From contig CAVXIT010000004.1 of the NCBI GenBank assembly GCA_963761985.1, positions 105,294 through 169,293 of the forward strand: a DNA stretch of 64,000 nt, read 5' to 3'. The notes beneath the pieces were generated by a model. It was not told the DNA's origin and did not search any database. It worked only from the letters and a program-made list of their open reading frames with translations. A program made the translations under genes and the position numbers. Position 1 is the stretch's first letter; every line of letters begins with the position of its first letter. Source of the stretch: JACCTH01 sp963761985 (GTDB taxonomy: Bacteria > Actinomycetota > Acidimicrobiia > Spongiisociales > ZC4RG35). Positions 8,934-17,306 of this stretch are shown here, piece by piece.

Positions 8934-10921
8934 ACGGCCACGACGTGCATGCCGACCACGACAAGCATGCCGGCCATAGCGTCGCAATGTTCCGGGACCG
9001 CTTCTGGTTGTCGCTGGCGCTGACCCTTCCGATTGTCTTCTTCTCGGAGATGATCCAGGAGTGGTTCGGCTACACGGCTCCGACCTTTCCCGGTTCCGAC
9101 TGGGTCGCTCCCATTCTCGGCACGATTCTTTTTGTCTATGGCGGCTCGCCATTCCTAAGGGAAGCCGTGCGGGAGGCGAGAGATCGTCAGCCCGGAATGA
9201 TGCTTCTAATCGGCATGGCGATCACGGTTGCCTACGCCGCTTCGGCCGCCACCACCCTCGGCTGGTTTGACCTCGAGTTTTGGTGGGAGCTCGCGGCCCT
9301 CATCACCATCATGCTGCTCGGCCACTGGATGGAGATGCGCGCCATCGGCCAGGCTCGCGGCGCCCTCGCCGCACTGGCCGATTTGTTGCCGGACGAGGCG
9401 GAGCGAGTAACGCCCACAGGGACCGAATCAGTCTCGATTTCCGAGCTCGCGGTGGGGGACGAGGTTCTCGTCCGACCCGGCGGCCGGGTGCCAGCCGATG
9501 GAACGATCACCTCCGGAGAAGTGGAGGTCGACGAGTCGATGGTGACTGGCGAGTCGAAACCGGTTGCGAAAAAGCCGGGCGATCGCGTGGTTGCCGGGAC
9601 CGTTGCGACTGACAACTCGATTCGTCTTAGGGTCGAAGCGATTGGCGAAGACACGGCTCTGGCCGGGATCCAACGTCTTGTGGCGCAAGCTCAACAATCG
9701 CAGTCCCGCGCTCAGGTACTCGCCGACCGGGCTGCGGCCGTGCTGTTCTACGTGGCCCTCGGCGCCGCGGTCATCACAGTCATCGCTTGGCTGACAGCGG
9801 CCCAGCCTGAGGAAGCTGTAGTGCGAACCGTGGCGGTGTTGGTGATCGCTTGTCCTCATGCCTTGGGGCTGGCCATTCCCCTTGTGATCTCGATTTCGAC
9901 CGGGATGGCAGCGCGCAACGGAATCCTGGTCAAGGATCGGCTCGCGCTCGAGAGAATGCGCAACGTTGATGTGGTCCTGTTTGACAAGACCGGGACGCTC
10001 ACTAAGGGCAGTCATCGCGTAAATGCGATCAAAGCTCTCGACGGCGACCAGGACCGGCTCGTGGCACTGGCTGCCGCGGTCGAAGCCGAATCGGAGCATC
10101 CGCTGGCGCGAGCGATTGTCATCGCCGCTGGCGTCCGGGGAAAGATCCCCACCGCTCACAATTTGAAGACGATGAGCGGGAGAGGAGTCGAGGGCAATGT
10201 CTCCGGCAGGAAAGTGGCGGTGGGTGGCCCCGCGTTGTTGGCCGAACGGGAAATCGAAGTTCCAACCGAGTTAGCAGACGCCATCAACGAGTGGGCGGAT
10301 CGGGGCGCAGCCATCCTTTACGTGATAGAGGACGGGAAAGTGATCGGCGCGCTCTCGCTCGAGGACGAAATCCGACCCGAATCTCGAGAAGCCGTCGACG
10401 AGCTCCACCGACTCGGGGTCAAAGTGGCGATGATCACGGGGGACGCCCGTCAAGTCGCGGATGCTGTGGGCGAAGAGTTGGGGATCGACCAGGTCCTCGC
10501 GGAAGTGCTGCCAGAGGACAAACACCAAAAGGTGGCCGAGCTCCAGGGGCAGGGCCTGAAAGTGGCAATGGTTGGTGACGGCGTGAACGATGCTCCCGCC
10601 CTCGCGCAGTCCGACGTCGGCATCGCGATCGGCGCCGGTACCGATGTGGCCATCGAATCGGCCGGAATCGTCCTGGCATCCGACGATCCCCGCGGAGTGG
10701 TGGGGATCCGCCGCTTGTCACAAGCTGGATATCGGAAAATGATGCAGAATCTCGTTTGGGCCGCTGGTTACAACGTTGTCGCGATTCCACTGGCCGCCGG
10801 TGCTTTCGCCTGGGCCGGTTTCGCGCTGGCGCCTGCGGCGGCGGCGGTGCTCATGAGTGCCTCCACGATCATTGTCGCCATCAACGCCCAATTCTTGCGT
10901 CGGCTCGAGATCAAACCGTGA
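8930..10921 (+). CDS. copB: Copper-translocating P1B-type ATPase (CopB-like)
   Basis: Exports copper across the inner membrane using ATP. The N-terminus is short and His-rich (GHDVHADHDKHAGH) rather than a CxxC heavy-metal domain. In order: TGES actuator loop (about residue 206), the transmembrane metal site CPH (Cys308), DKTGT phosphorylation motif (Asp352), HP of the nucleotide-binding domain (SEHPLA), and GDGVND hinge (Asp550). CPH instead of CPC is typical of the CopB (P1B-3) group. 663 residues is a normal length. It is translated from GTG overlapping the csoR stop and is presumably under the CsoR operator. Gene name is by class, not by proven orthology. Confidence 0.92.
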   Translation: MNGHDVHADHDKHAGHSVAMFRDRFWLSLALTLPIVFFSEMIQEWFGYTAPTFPGSDWVAPILGTILFVYGGSPFLREAVREARDRQPGMMLLIGMAITVAYAASAATTLGWFDLEFWWELAALITIMLLGHWMEMRAIGQARGALAALADLLPDEAERVTPTGTESVSISELAVGDEVLVRPGGRVPADGTITSGEVEVDESMVTGESKPVAKKPGDRVVAGTVATDNSIRLRVEAIGEDTALAGIQRLVAQAQQSQSRAQVLADRAAAVLFYVALGAAVITVIAWLTAAQPEEAVVRTVAVLVIACPHALGLAIPLVISISTGMAARNGILVKDRLALERMRNVDVVLFDKTGTLTKGSHRVNAIKALDGDQDRLVALAAAVEAESEHPLARAIVIAAGVRGKIPTAHNLKTMSGRGVEGNVSGRKVAVGGPALLAEREIEVPTELADAINEWADRGAAILYVIEDGKVIGALSLEDEIRPESREAVDELHRLGVKVAMITGDARQVADAVGEELGIDQVLAEVLPEDKHQKVAELQGQGLKVAMVGDGVNDAPALAQSDVGIAIGAGTDVAIESAGIVLASDDPRGVVGIRRLSQAGYRKMMQNLVWAAGYNVVAIPLAAGAFAWAGFALAPAAAAVLMSASTIIVAINAQFLRRLEIKP

Positions 10922-10937
10922 GCACATTCCTCTTACC

Positions 10938-10951
10938 GGCCGCGAGCGGCC
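10938..10951. terminator. Bidirectional hairpin between copB and korB
   Basis: GGCCG and CGGCC arms around the loop CGAG lie in the 39-base gap between the convergent ends of copB and korB. No clear T-run follows on either strand, so it is only a plausible terminator for both genes. Confidence 0.5.
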
Positions 10952-10960
10952 TGCGTTGGA

Positions 10961-11968
10961 CTAGTTGACGTCCCAGGTGCCGGCGGAGGTGATCAGAGCG
11001 GCGAGGTCACCGGGACCGCGTTTGGCCTGGGCATCGACGAGTTGCTGGCTCATCGCTGTCTCGTAGAGCTGACGCGAAACCCGGCGGAATATGCCAACCG
11101 GTGTTGGTCCGTAAGGCCCGTGGGAGAGGCGCGAAAGAGCAAAAGCCATGGTGGGATCGCTGCGGGTTTCGTCATGGACCAGGATCCGGGACGAATCGAC
11201 TGAGGCGGTGTCGACGATCCTGGCCTTTCCGTCCTCGAGAATCACTGCCTTTTCGCCACCAGCGAAGGTGATCGGCTTGCCGTGAACCAGATCGATCCGG
11301 TTGATCGTCCTTTCTTCCTTGCCGGTCAGCTGAATGAAGGCCTTGTCGTTGAAGACGTTGCAGTTCTGATAGATCTCGATGAAGGCGGTGCCTTGATGCT
11401 CATGCGCCGCCTGCAGGATCTCGGTGGTGTGGGTGCGGTCCATGTCAATGGTGCGGGCCACGAACGATGCCTCCGCGCCAAGGGCCAGACTGATCGGGTT
11501 GAAGGGGTAGTCGACTGATCCCATCGGAGTTGACTTCGTCTGTTTGCCCTGCTCTGACGTAGGGGAGTACTGCCCTTTGGTCAGGCCGTAGATCTGGTTG
11601 TTGAAGAGCAGGATCTTGAGGTTGAAGTTGCGTCGCAAGGCATGGATCAGATGGTTGCCCCCAATCGACAGACCGTCTCCGTCACCGGTCACAACCCACA
11701 CCGAAAGGTCTGGTCGCGTAGCTGCGATCCCGGAGGCGATGGCGGGAGCGCGTCCGTGGATTGAGTGCAGGCCATAGGTGTTCATGTAATAGGGGAACCG
11801 TGACGAGCAGCCGATCCCGGACACGAAGACGATCTTCTCTCGCGCCACCCCGAGATTGGCCATGAAACCCTGCACGGCGGCGAGGATGGTGTAGTCGCCA
11901 CAACCGGGACACCAGCGAACCTCTTGATCGGTCTGGAAGTCCGCCCGCGAGTAGGTGGGGGCGGTCAT
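10961..11968 (-). CDS. korB: 2-oxoacid:ferredoxin oxidoreductase beta subunit
   Basis: Thiamine-diphosphate-binding subunit of a 2-oxoglutarate:ferredoxin oxidoreductase (KorB type), which decarboxylates 2-oxoacids to acyl-CoA and reduces ferredoxin. WCPGCGDYTIL at the N-terminus belongs to the Fe-S cluster cysteines, followed by SGIGCSSRFPYY. The TPP/Mg motif is GDGDGLSIGGNH, and NNQIYGLTKGQ supplies another cofactor contact. 335 residues is typical. Its ATG overlaps the korA stop by four bases. Actinobacterial two-subunit enzymes of this layout usually use 2-oxoglutarate; pyruvate or branched-chain acids cannot be excluded from sequence. Confidence 0.92.
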   Translation of the reverse strand: MTAPTYSRADFQTDQEVRWCPGCGDYTILAAVQGFMANLGVAREKIVFVSGIGCSSRFPYYMNTYGLHSIHGRAPAIASGIAATRPDLSVWVVTGDGDGLSIGGNHLIHALRRNFNLKILLFNNQIYGLTKGQYSPTSEQGKQTKSTPMGSVDYPFNPISLALGAEASFVARTIDMDRTHTTEILQAAHEHQGTAFIEIYQNCNVFNDKAFIQLTGKEERTINRIDLVHGKPITFAGGEKAVILEDGKARIVDTASVDSSRILVHDETRSDPTMAFALSRLSHGPYGPTPVGIFRRVSRQLYETAMSQQLVDAQAKRGPGDLAALITSAGTWDVN

Positions 11969-13863
11969 GACTCTTCCATCAGGTCGAGAACTGCCTGCTC
12001 GACCTCGCCGACCTTGAAAGGTTCACCGGCGACTTTGTTGAGCCCCTTGAAGTCGATGAGATACTCGGCGCGCAGAAGCAGACGCAGCTGCCCGCTGTTG
12101 AGTTCGGGGATCAACACTGTTCGATATGACCGGAGCACTTCGCCCAGATTCTTTGGGAGGGGATTGAGATGGCGCAGGTGGGCGGTGGCAATCGGCTTCT
12201 GCTTTAACCGCAGCCGGTTGGCGGCGGCCCGGATCGCGCCGTAAGTCGAGCCCCAACCGAGGACGAGAATCTCCGCCCCGTCTTCATGCCGAACTTCGAC
12301 TGGCGGGATGTCGTTAGCGATGTTGGCGATCTTCCAGGCACGTGTGTCGGTCATCAACTGGTGGTTGTCGGGGTCGTAGGAAACGTTGCCGGTTACAGCT
12401 TCCTTCTCGAGCCCGCCGATTCGATGTTCGAGGCCGGGCGTGCCGGGAATGGCCCACGGCCGGGCGAACGTCTCGATGTTCCGTTCGTAAGGCAGGAATT
12501 GCAGGCGACTATCCGAATCACCGGAGCCGTTCTGATTCAGCCCGATGGCAAACGGAACGTCGATGTCCGGGAGCTTCTCGACGTCTGGCAATAGCCAGGG
12601 CTCCGATGAGTTGGCAACGTGGTTGTCCGAAAGAAGGATCACCGGTGTCATGTACTTGATGGCGATACGGGCAGCCTCGATGGCGAGCTCAAAAGCCTCC
12701 GATGGAGTCGGAATGGCGATGATCGGCAACGGGGCCTCGCCGTGGCGACCGAACATGGCGATGAACAGGTCGGCTTGCTCGACTTTGGTGGGCATTCCCG
12801 TCGACGGACCGGCACGTTGCACGTCGATGAGGATCATCGGCAACTCGGTGTTGATCGCCAGCGACACGGCTTCGCTCTTCAAAGCCACCCCGGGTCCGGA
12901 AGTCCCGGTGACGGCGAGATTGCCGGCGAAAGCCGCACCGATCACAGCTCCCACCGCCGCGATCTCGTCTTCTGCCTGGAACGTGCGCACGCCAAAGTTC
13001 TTGTGCATCGACAATTCATGCAGGATGTCGGAGGCTGGGGTAATCGGATACGTTCCGTAGAAAAGGGGCAATTTGGCGCATTGGGCCGCGGCGATGAGGC
13101 CCCAGGCGAGAGCAGTGTTGCCGGTGACATTGGTGTAGGTCCCGGGTCGAAGAGCGGCGGGCCGAACCTCGAAGGTGGTCTTTGCGGACTCAGTGGTCTC
13201 GCCGAAGTTCCATCCCGCGCGGAGGGCAGCGATATTGGCCGCAACGACTGAAGGCTTCTTGGCGAACTTGGATTCCACCCAATCGATCGTTGGTTGCAGG
13301 GGTCGGTTGAAGAGCCAGCCGAGTAACCCGAGGGCGAAGAAGTTCTTGGATCGAAGAACGTCACGGCCGGTCACGCCGCTGTTTGCTACTGCTTCTTTGG
13401 TCAGCGTGTCCATCGGCGCTTCGATCACTCGATACATTCCGGCGAGACCATCTTCGAGCGGATTCGCCTTGTATCCCGCTTTGGCCAGGTTGCGTTCGTC
13501 GAAAGCCTCGGTGTTCACGATCAGGGTGCCGCCCTGGCGGAGATCCTGAAGATTGGTGCGCAACGCGGCGGGGTTCATGGCGACGAGGCAGTCAGGTGCG
13601 TCGCCGGCGGTGAGGATGTCGTAGTCGGCGATCTGCACCTGGAACGACGAAACGCCAGGCAGGGTGCCGGCCGGTGCCCGAATCTCGGCGGGGAACGAAG
13701 GCAGGGTGGAGAGGTCGTTGCCGAAATAGGCGGAAGCGTCGGTAAAGCGGCTCCCCGCTACCTGCATTCCGTCGCCGGAGTCGCCGGCGAAGCGGATAAC
13801 TATTTTGTCTACGGTTCGGCGGTCGGTCGGCTCAGCATCGCGGGCCGGGGCAATGGTTTCCAC
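11965..13863 (-). CDS. korA: 2-oxoacid:acceptor oxidoreductase alpha subunit (gamma-alpha fusion)
   Basis: Partner of the downstream beta subunit. The first ~200 residues form the gamma domain (VIRFAGDSGDGMQVAGSRF), the rest the alpha pyrimidine-binding domain with YGTYPITPASDILHEL, FQAEDEIAAVGAVIGAAFAG and TGTSGPGVALKSEA. This fused 632-residue architecture is normal for actinobacterial KorA. The operon reads korA-korB with an ATGA junction. The upstream gap to 14077 holds a palindromic repeat block and no recognisable promoter. Confidence 0.92.
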   Translation of the reverse strand: METIAPARDAEPTDRRTVDKIVIRFAGDSGDGMQVAGSRFTDASAYFGNDLSTLPSFPAEIRAPAGTLPGVSSFQVQIADYDILTAGDAPDCLVAMNPAALRTNLQDLRQGGTLIVNTEAFDERNLAKAGYKANPLEDGLAGMYRVIEAPMDTLTKEAVANSGVTGRDVLRSKNFFALGLLGWLFNRPLQPTIDWVESKFAKKPSVVAANIAALRAGWNFGETTESAKTTFEVRPAALRPGTYTNVTGNTALAWGLIAAAQCAKLPLFYGTYPITPASDILHELSMHKNFGVRTFQAEDEIAAVGAVIGAAFAGNLAVTGTSGPGVALKSEAVSLAINTELPMILIDVQRAGPSTGMPTKVEQADLFIAMFGRHGEAPLPIIAIPTPSEAFELAIEAARIAIKYMTPVILLSDNHVANSSEPWLLPDVEKLPDIDVPFAIGLNQNGSGDSDSRLQFLPYERNIETFARPWAIPGTPGLEHRIGGLEKEAVTGNVSYDPDNHQLMTDTRAWKIANIANDIPPVEVRHEDGAEILVLGWGSTYGAIRAAANRLRLKQKPIATAHLRHLNPLPKNLGEVLRSYRTVLIPELNSGQLRLLLRAEYLIDFKGLNKVAGEPFKVGEVEQAVLDLMEES

Positions 13864-13959
13864 AGTGTTTTCTTGTCGAGCATGATCTATTCGGTCAAAT
13901 CGGGCAAAGGTTCAATAGTCCCTTTCCCACGTTGTCAATGTTAGGTCGCCTGGGTTGTT

Positions 13960-14077
13960 CTCCCCCCTTCAGGGGGGAGTGGCCCGAAGGGCCGTAGGGG
14001 GTGCCAGATTTCGCGAATGCATCGCGTTCGCGGAAACGCCCCCCTCCGGCTGACGCCGGGCTCCCCCCTCCGGGGAG
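13960..14077. repeat. Composite palindromic intergenic repeat
   Basis: The gap between korA and the amidase gene is largely nested inverted repeats. Visible in order: CTCCCCCC/GGGGGGAG with loop TTCA (13960-13979), GGCCC/GGGCC with loop GAA (13981-13993), an imperfect TTTCGCGAA/TTCGCGGAAA pair (about 14009-14036), CCGGC/GCCGG with loop TGAC (14046-14059), and CTCCCC/GGGGAG (14061-14077). It resembles the palindromic intergenic units dispersed in many high-GC genomes and may also terminate transcription entering from the amidase-side unit. 13864-13959 shows nothing recognisable. Confidence 0.6.
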
Positions 14078-15343
14078 CTAGATGACTCCTACTGGTGGAG
14101 GACGGAAACCGGCAAGGCCTTCCTGCTCGAGCCGGCCAGCTATACCGAGCAGCGTCTCCTCCTGCCACCAGGGAGCGATCAACTGGAGGGAGGGTGGCGG
14201 CAGCCCGGGCTCCGAATCGATGGTCAAAGGAATCGCAATAGCGGGATTGGCGGCGTGGTTGACGAGGGCTGAGAACCAAGAGAGCACCGGTCGATAAGCC
14301 TCTCCGCCGATGAGGTCCTGACCGATGACTTTGCGCCGGGCTGCCACCGCCGGGGTCATCAAGAGATCGACCTGCTCGAACGCCGACGCGAACGCCTCGA
14401 CCAACTGTGCTCGCCAGCGATGCGCTTGGGCGTATTCCTCACCAGTGACTCGCTCCGCGGCGTCGAGCCGCGTGCCTACCTCTGGACCGTAGGGCTTTCC
14501 CTGTTCTCGGAACTGCTGGTGAACCCGCGCCGCTTCGTAACCGGCCAGTTCCTGGATGCGGCCCCAGGGCACGAGCAACTCGTTGTTGATCTCGACTATC
14601 TCGAAGCCCAGGCCAACGAGCTCGTCTCGCAGCCGTCCGAACCAGTATCCGAGCGAGCTCTCCCCCGGGGCGGCGCTGACCCAGCCGGAAGGGATCCCGA
14701 TGCGCTTGACAAGAGGGATGCCAGTAGGTGCAGCACCGGCCATGGCCCGGTAGCACTGGGTGAGGGTTTCGACATCTCGAGCCAGAGGACCGATCGAGTC
14801 CAACGAAGGCGCCAGAGGGAAGACGCCGCTGGTGGGGATCCGTCCCCAGGTGACCTTGAGCCCGTAGATCCCGGTGAGCGCGGCGGGAACGCGGACCGAG
14901 CCGCCGGTGTCGGTCCCGATGGCGGCTGGCACCAACCCTGCTGCCACTGCCACCGCCGATCCTCCCGAGGAACCGCCGGGCGAGGTTGAGAGATCCCACG
15001 GGTTGCGGATCGGACCGAACCAGGGATTCTCCGAGGAGAACCCGTATGCCCATTCGTGTAGTCCGCTCCGTCCGACGATCGCTGCTCCGGCCGTGCGGAG
15101 CCGGCGAACGACCTCGGCATCGGCCGGCGGTTCGGGGCGATAGAAACCAGAACCACAGGTGTTGGGGAGACCAACCTGGTCGATTAGGTCTTTGACCACG
15201 ATGGGCAGTCCCGAGAGCGGTCCATCGCCCCCTGGCGGGGGACGCCGCTCGATCAGCGTGCAGGCATTGAGCTGGTCCTGGAAGCTATCGAGCCTCTCGA
15301 TCGCCTCGGCAGGCGACCACCAGTCACTCAAACGTGATCCCAT
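14078..15343 (-). CDS. Amidase (amidase signature family)
   Basis: Hydrolyses amide bonds using a Ser-cisSer-Lys triad. The Lys is in VVKDLIDQ, the Gly/Ser-rich signature is STSPGGSSGGSAVAVAAG, and the nucleophile region is GTDTGGSVRVPAAL. Length (421 residues) is on the short side of normal. The frame opens further upstream, but ATG 15343 is preferred because anything longer runs deep into the preceding DUF3048 gene; this leaves a 20-base overlap with that gene's end, consistent with coupling. It lacks the GatB/GatC neighbours that would suggest GatA, so a catabolic or detoxifying amidase of unknown substrate is more likely. Confidence 0.88.
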   Translation of the reverse strand: MGSRLSDWWSPAEAIERLDSFQDQLNACTLIERRPPPGGDGPLSGLPIVVKDLIDQVGLPNTCGSGFYRPEPPADAEVVRRLRTAGAAIVGRSGLHEWAYGFSSENPWFGPIRNPWDLSTSPGGSSGGSAVAVAAGLVPAAIGTDTGGSVRVPAALTGIYGLKVTWGRIPTSGVFPLAPSLDSIGPLARDVETLTQCYRAMAGAAPTGIPLVKRIGIPSGWVSAAPGESSLGYWFGRLRDELVGLGFEIVEINNELLVPWGRIQELAGYEAARVHQQFREQGKPYGPEVGTRLDAAERVTGEEYAQAHRWRAQLVEAFASAFEQVDLLMTPAVAARRKVIGQDLIGGEAYRPVLSWFSALVNHAANPAIAIPLTIDSEPGLPPPSLQLIAPWWQEETLLGIAGRLEQEGLAGFRPPPVGVI

Positions 15344-16403
15344 TTTGGGTTGGAACGATCGAGACCCAGAGGTAACCGGGCGGAACTGCCATTTCGTCCC
15401 CGTCGACATCCGTTAAGACCAGCAGATCTTCGGCACTTTCCCGCGACCAGGTGCCGGCTTCGATTTGTCCGTTGGCGAAGACGTAAGCGTCGCCAGTCCC
15501 TGTCGTTTCCATGGCCGGGACGGAGGTCTGACCAGCCGGGGCTCGCTCGGTGTAGCGCTCGGCGAGGATCACGACGAGGGTGTCGGCCATCAAAGGTTGG
15601 GTTTCGCCCGCAACGTCCAGATACACCGCGGGTGTCCCCCCAAACACTCGTTGGTACCGCTTGGCGACGGCGTCCCAGGTCCAGGTCACGGTGAAGCCGT
15701 TGCCAAAGTTCATCACGACCTGGGAAGCGGCTTCGGCTCCGATCGGCATCTCGTCGAAGTTGAACCAGGTAGGGGGAGGGCTGTTCGAATACTCACGCTC
15801 GTCGGCGACCTCGCGCAGGAGCAGGGTGTTGGTGTAAAGGTCGTGGGGTGCCCGGCGACCGGAGATCCGGAACATCGCCGGTCGTTGCTCTCCGATGATG
15901 CCTTCCACCTGACCGTTCAAACCGGCGATGATCCAGCTCTGACCGCCGGAGATTGCCATCGTGGCGTCGAGCGGATTGAGGAGTCGACCGTCGCTCGGAC
16001 GACCCGACCGCACCGGTCCGAGGTACTCGGCATCAACACTGTGAAAGAGGGCAATGAAGCGGGTGATCCCCTCAACCGGCACTTCGATCATCGCGTTGGC
16101 CAATTCGATCCCCGATTGGGGACGAGCATTGGGGTGGTTGTCGATCTTGACCGCGATGACTCGCCGATCGAGCAGTGTCTCATCCTCGACCGGCACCCCG
16201 TTGATCGGAGAGGTTGGTAGGGGTTCGGTGGTAGTGGTCGTGGGCGGACGAGTGGTCGTTGGCCGGACGGTCGTCGTCGGAGCCAAGGTGGTCGTTGGAG
16301 CCGATGTAGTGGTCTCCTCCGCGGCGTTCGAGCACGCGCCGAGCCCAATCAAAATCAACACGGGAAAAATGGACGTGGCTAATAGCGCCGAGAGTCGTCG
16401 CAT
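15324..16403 (-). CDS. DUF3048 (YerB-like) lipoprotein
   Basis: Secreted lipoprotein of 359 residues. A hydrophobic signal ends in the lipobox LGAC, followed by a long Thr/Pro-rich linker (about residues 30-65) and a DUF3048 domain with AVKIDNHPNARPQSG, HSVDAEYLGPVRSGRP and a second YerB-type half ending in QNGITFE. Family function is unknown; it is attached to the outer face of the membrane. The Thr-rich linker likely spans cell-wall material. It sits between the amidase gene (20-base overlap downstream) and sodX (10-base gap upstream), in the same direction. Confidence 0.85.
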   Translation of the reverse strand: MRRLSALLATSIFPVLILIGLGACSNAAEETTTSAPTTTLAPTTTVRPTTTRPPTTTTTEPLPTSPINGVPVEDETLLDRRVIAVKIDNHPNARPQSGIELANAMIEVPVEGITRFIALFHSVDAEYLGPVRSGRPSDGRLLNPLDATMAISGGQSWIIAGLNGQVEGIIGEQRPAMFRISGRRAPHDLYTNTLLLREVADEREYSNSPPPTWFNFDEMPIGAEAASQVVMNFGNGFTVTWTWDAVAKRYQRVFGGTPAVYLDVAGETQPLMADTLVVILAERYTERAPAGQTSVPAMETTGTGDAYVFANGQIEAGTWSRESAEDLLVLTDVDGDEMAVPPGYLWVSIVPTQNGITFE

Positions 16404-16413
16404 GGCGACGATC

Positions 16414-16845
16414 CTAAGGCCGGCTTTTGGCTAGCCACAATCTCAATGGACGGGCGCGGAATGCAGTCCCGGCTGGAATCGCGCCAAAACTGCGGCTGTC
16501 GTCCTGGGTCGCGAGGCGGTTGTCGGACAGGACGAATAGCTCACCGTCGTCTACTTTCCAAACTCCCTCCGGCATGGTCGATCCCCTTCCCCAAGGGTCG
16601 GTGGCTGGCATGCCATCGATGAGGACCTGGCCAAAATCGACCGTCACCACTTCGCCGGGGAGACCGATCACCCGCTTGACCAGCCAGAAATCCTGGCGAA
16701 GAGGATGGGGGATTACGACAACCTCGCCGCGGGTAAATGGACGCCGTGACCGATGGCCGAGGAGCCGATCGCCGGCGGCAAGAGCAGGCTCCATCGACCG
16801 GTCGGCGACGACAAATCGCTGCCACACGGAAGCGAGTATGGTCAC
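16414..16845 (-). CDS. sodX: Nickel superoxide dismutase maturation protease (signal peptidase I fold)
   Basis: Small S26-type serine protease of 143 residues predicted to remove the N-terminal leader of NiSOD so that the new N-terminal His can bind nickel. The nucleophile motif is SMEPAL (Ser17), the general base lies in LVKRVIGLPG (Lys57), and the terminal box is LSDNRLATQDSRSFG-like (read LSDNRLATQDDSRSFG). No clear transmembrane anchor is present, unlike LepB. It is divergent from sodN with 34 bases between starts, the standard arrangement for this pair. A general signal peptidase is less likely for that reason. Confidence 0.88.
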   Translation of the reverse strand: MTILASVWQRFVVADRSMEPALAAGDRLLGHRSRRPFTRGEVVVIPHPLRQDFWLVKRVIGLPGEVVTVDFGQVLIDGMPATDPWGRGSTMPEGVWKVDDGELFVLSDNRLATQDDSRSFGAIPAGTAFRARPLRLWLAKSRP

Positions 16846-16879
16846 GAAAGGTATTCGATTTCGAGATGAGGAGATCTCT

Positions 16880-17296
16880 ATGGGCTTGTTCAGCCCGGTG
16901 AAGGTGGCATATGCCCACTGTGACCTGATGTGCGGCGTCTACGACCCGGCACAGGCAAAAATCGAAGCGATGTCGGTATTGAAAGCATGCGAAAAGCTCG
17001 CCGCGTCCGACGACGATGTCTTCAAGCAGCGAGCGGTGATCATCAAGGAGGAGCGGGCCGACTTGGTCAAGCACCACCTGAGCGTCTTGTGGAGCGACTT
17101 CTTCAAGCCCCATCACGTTGAGTCCTTCCCCGACCTGCACGACAAGTTCTGGACCGCCATCAAGGCTGCCGGTGATGCCAAGAAGTCGAACGACGCCAAG
17201 GTGGCCCAGAAGCTCATCGATGCCGTCGACGAGATCTCCAACATCTTCTGGCAAACGGAAGAGTCCAAGACCAGCGGGGTCTATCCGGTCGCGTAG
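16880..17296 (+). CDS. sodN: Nickel-type superoxide dismutase
   Basis: Converts superoxide to oxygen and peroxide using a nickel hook at the mature N-terminus. The 12-residue leader MGLFSPVKVAYA precedes HCDLMCGVYDPAQAKIEA, where His13, Cys14 and Cys18 are the nickel ligands of mature residues 1, 2 and 6. The known hook is HCDLPCGVY; here mature position 5 is Met rather than the usual cis-Pro. The rest (KHHLSVLWSDFFKPHH, IFWQTEES) matches the four-helix bundle. ATG 16880 has a GAGGAG site upstream. Divergent from its protease gene sodX. Confidence 0.93.
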   Translation: MGLFSPVKVAYAHCDLMCGVYDPAQAKIEAMSVLKACEKLAASDDDVFKQRAVIIKEERADLVKHHLSVLWSDFFKPHHVESFPDLHDKFWTAIKAAGDAKKSNDAKVAQKLIDAVDEISNIFWQTEESKTSGVYPVA

Positions 17297-17306
17297 CGGG
17301 GACGGC

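Noticed and set aside
14078..15409. Amidase starting at the first possible codon upstream of 15343
   Set aside because: It would extend the overlap with the DUF3048 gene to 86 bases with no added conserved residues.
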